Assembly: GCA_032622095.1 (NCBI GenBank)
Contig: CP136061.1
Span: 129,036,754 to 129,100,753, forward strand
DNA: 64,000 nucleotides
Direction of reading: 5' to 3'
Source: Siphonodentalium dalli
Taxonomy: Eukaryota; Mollusca; Scaphopoda; Gadilida; Siphonodentaliidae
Each line of letters begins with the position of its first letter. Position 1 is the first letter of the stretch. A program made the position numbers and the translations under genes. The notes below the pieces were generated by a model. That model searched no databases. It had not been told where the DNA came from and was given only the letters and a program-made list of their open reading frames with translations. This document shows positions 27,601 through 39,600 of the stretch, piece after piece.

Positions 27601-30600
27601 ACATTTCATATCCAGCAATATTATGAATATTCAACCACATTTATATTTGCAGCAATATGCTATGGGTGCAACCACATTGATATATCTATCATTATTCTGA
27701 CCATGCAACTATATTTATCATTGTTTATTTATTAATGTGGTTTTCTCCATGGAGTGTGAAACTTATGGTAAAATTATTGTTCTGTTATATGTACCAGAAA
27801 CCCATAATTATTATCATGCCTAATCCATTATAGAGATGGAATTTTTGCCACCGAAAAATTGTGACAATATCTACCAATAAATAAAGCATTGTATGTTGAT
27901 TGTGTCAATTGTCAACTCCAAGTCATGTATATATACTACATTTATTTGAAGTATAAGTATGGTAAGTATATGATAAAAAACTGCTTATCTTATCAATTGC
28001 CTCTCTTTGCCAAATATATGCATCAATGACTAGGTGGTTTCCAATTCTGCATCCTGGGTTGCATTAAGTGACTGCATATTATCTGTGGAAAAGATCCCTT
28101 TGTTTATAACAACCTTCATTCAAATGGACAGTTGCTATCCCCAGAATGGGTTCCGTCTGTCTTTCCGTGCATCTGTCTGCACAGCCATCCATATCAATCT
28201 GTAGCTCTCTATCTCAGTCATCATAGGTCGGATTTGATTGATCTCATTTACTCTTTCATGATGGGAGCTGCGTTGGTGCATATATAAGAGAATGTATTGG
28301 CACAGGGTTTTCGCAATATTTCAGGAAGCTCCAGTCATAGAAGGGTTAACCCCCGTGGGGAGGGAGATCCACATAGAAGGGGTTTCGTGCTTACATCTGA
28401 CGTTTATGTGGCCAATTTTAAGAAACATTGATAGTTGGGCGGCCAATTTCCGTTACGTGGCTAGCCACGTAACGACGTGGCTAGCCACGTAACAACGTTG
28501 AGATCAACCCTAAAAAATTATCTATTTGGCCCTATTAGCATATTAAATTTTGTGGTCACTCAATAGTTGGAAACAAAAAGTCCATAGATTTAGACATCCA
28601 TGATCTGTCAATAGGAGGTGTTTGGACAGTTATGTGGCTAGTCACCCAATTACGGACCTGTCAGTTTCTCCTATTCAACTGTCCTAGTTGCTGTATACAA
28701 GTTTTTGGGTTTAAATCAGCTACTTCTGCTATAATTCCTGTATGTTCTGACTCCACAATCAGAAATTGTATCACTATAAACTATTACTTGGTAGCCACAT
28801 AAATTTTGTAGCCACATAAACATTTTAGCCACATAACTCAATAGTCACATATCTCCCCAAATGTTGGTACGTTTCGTCCATTCATTTGTTGCAGAGTTAT
28901 GTCCCTTAGAGTGAAAGTTCATCTGGGCCAACTTTTGATCGCTGTTTTTCAGTAATTGTACAGCTGAATCGTAGGGCATATTTGAATGATCTTTATATAC
29001 CGTAGTATGCTCATGAGGCAGCATGAAGGGAACAGCATCAACATGTAACAAGTTTTGTCCATTCATTTATGGCCCTTAGAATGGAAAATACGTCCATCCC
29101 TGTATCAATGCATCTCTTAGATCGAATGTGAATAATCTTTCTGTACATTCATTAACCACAATGTGATGAATAATATCTACATGCAACATATTTTTTAAAT
29201 TGAGCCACATCAGAATTTTTTTTTAAATTCAGTGTCAGAGTGTTTTTCGCAAAATTTCAGGAAGCTCCAGTCATGGAAGGGTTAAAATATCAAACATATG
29301 TATTTATTATTTATAATCCATTGAGTTGCTAATGATGAGAATTGCAGAAACTCTTAGAACATTCAAGTCAATGATAATTTTTTATGAGAATGATGACATA
29401 TGTCTCTGATGTGACATACAGTAATGCCCTAAGTAATCGACCCCTTAACCACAACAGAATTATGGGTAACTTTTCATGATTTAGTCGGAAATATGGCTTG
29501 TTGCCATTCATCGGGGAGAGCTTTCCGATGAATGGCAACAAGCCGTATTTCCATTGCATGTATGGGAAGACTTGCAAAGTTATAGTAACACAGATAAGTT
29601 TGTTTATTTTCGTGCTTTGTATGGATGTCAGATGATGCATTTCATAAATTATATCATGCATAATAGGTATATATTCATATTAAATGAAGCATGTATATGA
29701 TAACACTATATACATGTATATATATTTTCGGAATATTGCCCCCCCCCCCCCCCCCTCCCAAAAAAAAAAAAGTCTTGCCAACTGACACTGATGAAAATTT
29801 GCTGTGTCTGTGCATGGTTAGTGGCCTATACAATTAGCTCTTAGGTCTATTGAATATGCCTGTCATAAAACGTCCATGACGACAATGTGTTTATTAAATT
29901 ATAAAATATTCGATTGAAAACTAGTAACTTTATTCGCAACTCTAATGTATACATTATTATATATAAAACTTAGCCCGGCCCAAATTACACCATATACAAG
30001 CCTTAATTTCATTTGTTGACATGCTGCCGCTGCCATATAGTTATTCTACTCTATGCATACGCTGCTGATTATGTGCTTTTGAAATCGCTACTCACCACCA
30101 CAATTACATAATATTGATGTGGACATATAAACACCTCAAAAAAAGAAAGTCCCCCCCCTAATATATTTGGTAATATTTTATGAGATATTGGATGGATTTT
30201 GATGAAACTTTCCACAAATGATTTGTGGTACCAAAGACATCAAGTGTGCTAGGTGAGATATGGCTGAGTCAGCACAAATTGAATGGACGGGGGGCACTTT
30301 TCAAAAGTTGCAAAAACATTCAGCTGTGCCTTGATCCCCACTTCTCACACAGGCTTGGAACATCCTTATCTGTTGGTACCTCAATGGCCTACATGGTGGG
30401 AAACATGGTCCAGAAGATGACATGCATGTTATCGTGGACTCACAGTGTCACTTTTAGACCACAATTACAGCTAGTAACAACTTGTGTGAACAATGGAACA
30501 ATGGAGTGACTGTCCACTCTACGTCAGTGTTTTGCAACTTTTGAAAAGCACCCCTCTTCCATTCAATGCATGCTCAGCCGGCCATAACATAGTGCCTCAC

Positions 30601-33600
30601 ACAGGTTGTGTATCAGATACCACTAAACTTTTGCGTGAAGTTTTGTCAAAATCCAACCAATATTTCATAAAATATTACCGAATATATTAGGGGGGGACTT
30701 TCTTTTTTTGAGGTGTATAGGTAGACAAAATTAACTCCGATTCAGATTCCGCATTTTAAGTTTGTCAATGTCTGATAGTGTTTTGTTGTATTCATCTGGA
30801 TAGCAATCCTTTAAGATAAGTTGGTTATCACCATCATATAGGTCCCGAGATTGGTATTCAATGCATGCTGCATTCTTTGGGTCTCATATTGGATCGTCCT
30901 CTGCATTTAATTCTGTAAATAGTGTGTCTGTCATTTGCAGAATGAGGTACCCAGTGGGCTAGCATCACCAAATTCACCCTCAAGGGACCTCATTCTGCTA
31001 GGCCTCATCTTCTGGGAAGTATCTATGGTCTCAAATTAACAATGCTTTGTTTACTTTTTCCCTTCTGGGAAGTTTCTGTATCCCCTAATTTGCAGAAGAT
31101 AAAATGCATAATTGAGTTGACTAATGGGTGAAAATCACCGAGTTCAACTGGAGAAATTCAATCTGATCCTAGGTCTCCAACAGCAGTTGAGGCCTAAGCA
31201 AAATTAGATTCCCAGAAGGCAAAGTTGGTCACATTAGCCCGCCTTGCTGTATAGCGTGCATCACTAAATTCACCCTCTGGGGACCTCGTTCTGCAAATGA
31301 CAGACACACTATTTGCAGACTTGTCTGTATTTGCCAATATCCTACCCATAGACTGTAGTTCACTTTGAATATGGCTCTCAGACATACAGTGGTGATAGCC
31401 ACTGGCTTTTATAAATGGAGCCTACATTTATTTATAGCCAAATGACTTGGAGATGTAATATAATTTCAGCTGCGTCCCCGAAATCCTTCCATAAAATCAA
31501 AAGATCATTGAGTTTGCGGACACTGGACTCTCGACCAGGTAACTAAGATATAAATTCATTTTATGGAATACAATAGTCAATCAATTGTTTATTTACCTGT
31601 ATGTTGTATCAGGTAATTAAGACCTCAGATGTTTGTTTAGAATACACAAATATGTACACAAAGTATGCATCTTTTTTAACAATCAGTTAAATTCTGAAAT
31701 GTAACACTTGTGAGGGACGTCTGTTAAGCATGTGTTTAATATGTGTATATATTGATGATTCATAGGAAAATTTGCGTCATATGACAACTCTGTCTCTTCT
31801 TTTAATTTCCAGACCAATAACATAAAAGTTTTTAATTGACACATGTAGGGATTTGGTTGGAGTTTTCAATAATTTTTTAGAAGATATAAAGTATATGCCA
31901 GCTATAAAACCCATACCAGTATCTAGCTTATGAAACCCCTCCCAGCACTTTGCTTTAGAATGCTTCCTTATCTGCTTTGTGCCTATATAACGAGATAGTA
32001 TATATACTATGCACATTATTTGTATTTCTTGTCCACTTGTCACTAGGATGTTCATCATTTTCGAGGTGGATTTTTCTGCCAATTTCGGAAAATAATTCTT
32101 CCTGATCAGTTGTAGCCTGCTTGCTTCTAGTTGGCACAGTATAAATAGAAAATTTGTAAAATGTTTGTAAAGTGGAAAAATCCAGCTGACATCTGCATTT
32201 CTACTTGTATTAGTTCAGTGCCTTATTAATATGAATACATGTTATAAAGGTGCCAATGAATTTTTCTAAAGTTGAAAACTCTACTCTGCGCAAGAGGAAA
32301 GTGGATCAGTTCATAAATTGTAGACCTACAGGCCCTAGCTACATTCCTGTTTTCAAATATGCATATTCACATATCTCCGTCAAAGGTATCTTGCCCACTG
32401 AACTATATGGTATATTATCCCAAGTAGGAGGGGTTAACTCTCCGAGTTGAAAAAAACGTACGAAAATCTATGGTACATATCTTCTGTCATGTTCATGACC
32501 CGTGTAATCACGTGATTTCTGACACGTAGTGAAGGAATCGCCATATTTTTTTTTCCCTCCCCACCAGGACGGGTGCAAAAAGATCTCTCACAAAGAATAC
32601 GAAGCTAAGTTGCAGTTTGTATAGCAAAAACAGTTTTGTTTTTGTTTTATACAAACAACATTATTTCTTTGCTTATAGTTGAAAATTATGTAACGATTCA
32701 CATAAAGATTACGACGGTTTGTTCCGAATATAATTATATCGGAATCGGATGACTCGTTTCGTTTTAACCGACTTTGTCTTCCATAATTTTAATCGGTCAA
32801 TGATTTAATATCTGTTTTCTGTGCAGACAATATGCAACGTTTCTGGCCTATTAAAGGCAGAACATTCGAGGCACCATTGGATATGACTAAAGACGCTGAT
32901 CGTTTTCTTTATAACAAATCTATGGCATACAGGTGATGTGTTATTTAAGTTACCACGTGCGTTGACGGTGGTTAAAGGTATCACGAAATTAGGTGACTTA
33001 TTTTCGAGTTCATTTTTTCGTTTGACGGCTTTCTTTATACGTTGACAATCATCGTCTGGTGTACAACTGACGGAAAAAGCAGTGTTTAAACGCTTGTGAA
33101 ATAGGCTGATAGGATTGTAAAATCCCGAATGTCACTTTGAACCTTTTTCACCCTGGATGATTAACAATGGGGCCGTTACTGCCTTGGTTGCCACATGGTA
33201 ACATAACACAACAGCCGAACAGGTGTATTTGTGATTGTTCGCAATCACATTAATTACTTTCACAGGACTGCTAATCGAGGTAAGACCAGGTTCATGAATC
33301 GCCTTCCCCGTAGCTCCCCTTGAAGTCGTTTCCCTCGTTTCGAGGTCCCAAGAGTAGAGAACGAAAGTCGATATATAGGGTTCCTCTAATTGGCGTAATT
33401 AGCACTCGGAGCGATAGTCACACCACACAGGATGCGGGTTGGGGCTACCCATCGAACCCGTAGCTCACACGAGTTGCTTCCCCTAGGACACGGACAAACT
33501 CGCGGGGAAGGATCCAGAGAATTTTTGTTTGGGGACACCTGTTCTGTATTTGAGTATGTGCCCATATAAATTTGGATGTTAAAATATTCAGTACTGGATA

Positions 33601-36600
33601 CTTGATTGTGCATATAAAGGCTCCATATTATAGACTATATATCATCTGCGGGCTGATGATTTGCATTACTAGGACATTTTGTTGAATTGTAGAAAAATTC
33701 CTTGAACATATGGAAGATCCAACTGGAATAAATACTATCTACATGGAATTTGGGGACATTTGGGTCTCTATAGTTTGGGCACCCAAACCTGTAACAGGTA
33801 TCAAAACATCCCTGTATCCTTCTCTGACTTGCCGATATATCGTGTTCCTCTAATTGGCGTAATTAGCACTCGGGGCGATAGTCACACCAAACAGGCGCGG
33901 GTTGGGGCTACCCATTGAACCCATGAGTCACATTGGTGCGCTCCCTGGACTATCGAATGGGACGTCAATCTGCTTCTGCGGGTCGACCGTTGGCTGTTGA
34001 CGTGCCCCGGACGACTGTGACCACTGAGCTCTACTAAAACACTCGACACACGCCGTCCATCGCTACAAGTCGTCATCTCGGGCTCAGCGCGGCTGGGGGA
34101 TACACCCTCGGTGATCCCTGACCATGCTCTCCGGTGCCTTATGATCATAGTGTGTGGAAGTTTGGGCTAAAATTACTAGTGGAATGGCCATTTTACTTTG
34201 TCTCATTTAAATTAGGAGACTTTTTCTCAAATTATTACATTTACGCAATTATTTGGCACCTGAAAGTTTATCCTCCATGCCTTCTGCCCCAGCTGGGCTT
34301 GGAATGGGATCACAGTTCACAGGCTTGTTTCCTCCTTATTATAAGTCACCACTTCCGGGGGCTTGGCTGACAGGTTACTGGCCGCATTCTGGCCGACAGC
34401 TGCCAGTAACTTCGGGTTTGATTTTAAATGAAAACAAAAGATCTTATTCCCTGACGCCATTATAGCAGGAAGCTTGCTTGGGAACTGGTACCTACTAACC
34501 TCCCATCGCCAGTTCGGTCGGTTGGATATCGGGATCGGTCCTGCTGCTGCTCCACCCCGAGATGTACAGGCTCTGGATATTCCTCCGGGGTCCCCAATGA
34601 CCAGACCTCACATGCAATTCGAAATGAAGCTTGTCGTGGTGTATTGTGCTGTTAACACTCCATCGACGGATGGAGATCAGGATCAGATCGAGCAGTCGCT
34701 CCAGCACGAGGTGAAAGGGCTTTCGACATTCCTTTCGGGTCACCTTTACATGCGCTTACGAGGGAGCTCAGTTAGTTGTTCAGTTAGTCCGAGAGCCCAT
34801 AAGGTTTTATTGTCGTCACTCTGACCAAAAGACCCACTCTGCTCATTTTATGGCAAATTATATGTAGTTTACGGAAACCAATTTCTTGCGAGTGGGGAAC
34901 GCGGCGTTTGGGAGATATTTAACATAGAATGATGCCTGGTGAGAGCGAAAAATGTTACTTAAGTGTGTTGGGGGAGGGTTAGTAATTACGAATGTATGCA
35001 ACATATGTAATGTCAGCTAACACGTTATATATACCATTTTGTCGGCAATAAGTCATTCTATCTAGTGAATAAAAACAGAATTAGAATTTCAGCCTCTGTC
35101 ATCGAGTACGAGAGGTCAAAGGTCAAATATATTTTGAAACGCCATTTTTTTTAAATGTCAAATTGGAAAGTTAGCTTAAGAAATTTTATAATCATCTGTT
35201 GGAATCCGTTCTAGTATAATTTTGAACTTTACTGTATACCAGATTCGGATATGTGGAAAGAAAATTAACACAGCCGCAATTGCAACCATTCAAGATGTCA
35301 GCCAAAATATGTGCCGAAATAGCCAAAAACAGTAAAAATGAATAAGGTCTCTTTGATCGCCGTTATAGTAAAGATGATGTCACATGTGGTCATGTTGTCC
35401 GTTCGATACGTTATGGTAATATACAACCCTTACAAATTAGCCAAAAATCTGACACAAGACTCCAATATGGCGGCCAAGATGGCCGCCAAAATGTGAAAAA
35501 ATGCTATTTTTCGGACATTTCACCACCTTTCGTTTGTCTATGTTGGAAAATATTGGCTCCTTGTCGCGATTTTATACATTTATCGTATAGAAGAATTATT
35601 GGCGAACACATGGGGATAATAATATACATTCCTTGCTGGAAATTTTTAATGCCGGTATAATTCGGTCAAAGCCAAAACGACGCTAATAACGCAATGGCTG
35701 TTTCGAATCATCAATGAATGTTATTGCTATCACAACAAAACCCACGCGTATATATGTCCAGGAGATACTCGAACTAGGCTTCCTCTTATACCTCAGTTGA
35801 GAAATATTCACCCAAATCCAAGATGGCGGCCAAAATGGCCACAAGAAATAGAAAAATTGCTGATTTGAACATCAGTGGCAGCTATTGTCACGACAACTCC
35901 ACACATATTGTGAGTTGGGAAGACTGAGTCGAAGAACTGCGTTTATATTGCATCCAAATAAAAGTCGGCCCAAATTCAAAATGGCGCCCACAATGGTGGA
36001 CAGATTTAGAAAATCACAGAAAATCTATCATATTCACGTCATTTGGCATTATTGTTAAGACAACGCTACCCATGCTTACAGCCGAGTTGGAAATACTGTG
36101 ATAAAGTAATTATCTTGGATTTGATGAAGGATTTTTTTTCCAAATCGAAGATGGCGGCCAAAATTGCATCCGAGATTTGAAAACAAGCTTACATTCCTTT
36201 ACTTTCATACTATGTGCGTCATTGTTGTGAGAATTTTGTCGTCATCTTGAACTAGAAAGGCATATGGTCTATAAGTATACAAGCTTACAGGTCATCTCCA
36301 TGTATGTATTTCTCATATCCCATGTGGATAACCACATGTACACCTGGCGAACTTCCCAGCTAACTAGTCATTTCTCAATAGATGGTTCAACTCACAAACT
36401 TAGCGAACGTATTGGCATATGTGGACAACTTCGGCAGTGTTTCAAATGTAGCTAGCTGTCTCATTCCCTTGGACACATTCATATCTGCTACAGACGACCA
36501 TAATGTACCGACTACCCACACTTCTTGATCATGATCCTAAGCAACTTTGTATCGTCCCGCATTCGTCTCGTTAGCAGAGAAGAACAATACTCGCAGTGCT

Positions 36601-39600
36601 AGTTTGTAGACAAGCGCCATGACAGTGGGAATGAAATGGGCCACTGCATACACCCCCACATCAGGTGCATGTTTCAGATATAGAATGTCATGTGTGTTGG
36701 TGCTTTTGGTGTGGTAAGATTTGTGTTTCCACATCCGTTTCAAGGCCGTTCTTAATCAACTTGACCAGACATGTAATTTTGTCTGGATAATACTAACCTA
36801 TCCTCCCCAGAAGAGTCGGATGGGCTAAATGATGTCTTTATGGAATGAGGGTATGCGTTGTTGTTATCCTCTCTCAAGACTAGTGTCAGTATATGGGCGG
36901 TATTTTTCAAGGAACTGTGATGCATTTGTGAGAACAATTTATAGATCGATGGGAATGGATGATGACATTGGTGAACTTGACCTTTATGGTCATATAGCTT
37001 TATAGTATATAACTTTAGAATATAGTAGTTAATATGTCTCATGCAGGACAATGGCTTTGAATGGCGATGTTACCAAGAAATAAATTGGTGTATCCAACGT
37101 AGGTTAAACTTAATGCAATGTCTCAACAATCCCCTAGATGTTTTTCGAGTTAAAATTTTCACCATTGTGGTGATGGCATTCCACTTTCTTGAACCACACC
37201 GACCATCAAACATCGTGAGTATGACATCAACTACCGAATGCATCGTCCTCAAGACTACATCCCATTCTGGGTGGGGATTATATAGTAGTAGCCAATGGTA
37301 CAAGCCTGGTCTAATTGATTAAGAACGGCTTCCAAACGGATTGGAAGATACAATCTTAGCATATAAGAGAAGTAAAGCTACATGAGATCATGTCTAAAGC
37401 TTGACACCGGCATATGTATTGTGGGTTTCCATCCTTCCAGAAGGCGACGACATATGTTGGAACTAATAGTTGGCTTATGTACCGTTTCGTTCAATCCATA
37501 CATATTGATATTAAGACGAAAAGTTGAAATTTGTGTGATACTTTCGACTTTCTTCAATTTCTGGCCACCAGTTTGGCAGCAATCTTGATTGCGAGAGTTG
37601 GCCAAACTCCAATAGATACTTCATATCAATTTTCCATATGAATATTTAAGTGTGTGTAGAATTCTCACAACAATGACGCACATAGTATGAAAGTAAAGGA
37701 ATGTAAGCTTGTTTTCAAATATCGGACGCAATTTTGGCCGCCATCTTCGATTTGGAGAAAAAAATCCTTCATCAAATCAAAGATAATTACTTTATCACAG
37801 TATTTCCAACTCGGCTTTAAGCATGGGTAGAGTTGTCTCGACAATAATGCCCAATGATGTGAATATGAGAGATTTTCTGTGATTTTCTAAATATGTTCAT
37901 CATTGTGGGCGCCATTTTGAATTTGGGCAACTTTTATTTGGATGAAATATAAGCACAGTTCTTCGAATCAGTGTACCAACTCACAATAGTAAGCAGGTGT
38001 GGAGTTATCGTGACAATAACTGTCACTGATGTTAAAATCAGCGATATTCGGCAATATTTCTATTCTGGTGGCCATATTAGCCGCCATCTTGGATTTGGGT
38101 AAATATTTCTCTACTCGGGTATAAGAGGAATCCTAGCTCGAGTATCTCCTGCACATATTACGCGTGGGTTTTGTTGTGATAGCAACAACATGCATTGATT
38201 CGAAACAGTCATTGCGTTATTAGCGTCATTGGCTTTGACCGGATTATACCGGCATTTGGGAAAACGTGATATCGGACAAAACTTTCCAGCAAGGAATGTA
38301 TATTATTATCCCCATCTGTTCGCCATTGATTCTTCTATACGATAAATGTATAAAATCGTGTCAAAAAGCCGATATTTTCCAACAGAGACAAACGAAAGGT
38401 GGTGAAATGTCCAAAAAATAGCAATTTTTCACATTTCGGCTGCCATCTTGGCCGCCATATTGGAGTCTTGTGTCAGATTTTTGGCTAATTTGTAAGGGTT
38501 GTATATTACCATAACGTATCGAACGGACAACATGACCACATGTGACATCATCTTTACTATAACGGCGATCAAAGAGACCTTATTCATTTTTACTGTTTTT
38601 GGCTATTTCGGCACATATTTTGGCTGACATCTTGAATGGTTGCAATTGCGGCTGTGTTAATTTTAATTCCACATATCCGAATCTGGTATACAGTAAAGTT
38701 CAAAATTATACTAGAACGGATTCCAACAGATGATTATAAAATTTCTTAAGCTAACTTTCCAATTTGACATTTAAAAAAAATGGCGTTTCAAAATATATTT
38801 GACCTTTGACCTCTCGTACTCGATGTCAGAGACTGAAATTCTAATTCTGTTTTTATTCACTAGATAGAATGACTTATTGCCGACAAAATGGTATATATAA
38901 CGTGTTAGCTGACATTACATATGTTGCATACATTCGTAATTACTAACCCTCCCCCAACACTTAAGTAACATTTTTCGCTCTCACCAGGCATCATTCTATG
39001 TTAAATATCTCCCAAACGCCGCGTTTCCCACTCGCAAGAAATTGGTTTCCGTAAACTACATATAATTTGCCATAAAATGAGCAGAGTGGGTCTTTTGGTC
39101 AGAGTGACGACAATAAAACCTTATGGGCTCTCGGACTAAGTGTTCTCTGATGCAGCCAAGCGCAGGAAGAAAATTAATGTCGAATTTTGATTACCAAATA
39201 ACCTCAGATTGACATGATTTGATAGCATTGTTCTACAATCATTTACAATTTAACAGAACATCCGAGTGCTTTCCCTTGTTTCGAGGGTTCCAAGGAAGAG
39301 ATAGAAACCTTTACGACCAGGACACTGTCACTTGTCGATGTATAGTGTTCCCTTCATTGGCGTAATTAGCACTCAGGATGATAGTCCCACCAAACAGGTC
39401 GCGGGTTGGGGCTACCCATCGAACCCATTGGCCGCATTTGGTGGGCTTTCTGGACTATCGACAGGGACTCCAAGTCGGATACTACGGGACGACGGTTGGC
39501 ATACCCTGGGACAGTCAAATGAGGAAATAGGATACAAGTTGCATGACTTTTGTTAGCATTTGGGTAGCAACTTGCCCTGTGATGCCGGTCAGTTTGTACC

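Noticed and set aside
30225-30509. 94-codon frame as a gene
   Set aside because: It starts in one arm of a foldback element and is not conserved in the mirrored arm's frame.
34474-34824. 116-codon plus-strand frame as a gene
   Set aside because: It crosses the border of the 1.45-kb inverted arm (34784), has no recognised domain and its composition follows the GC-richer repeat DNA.
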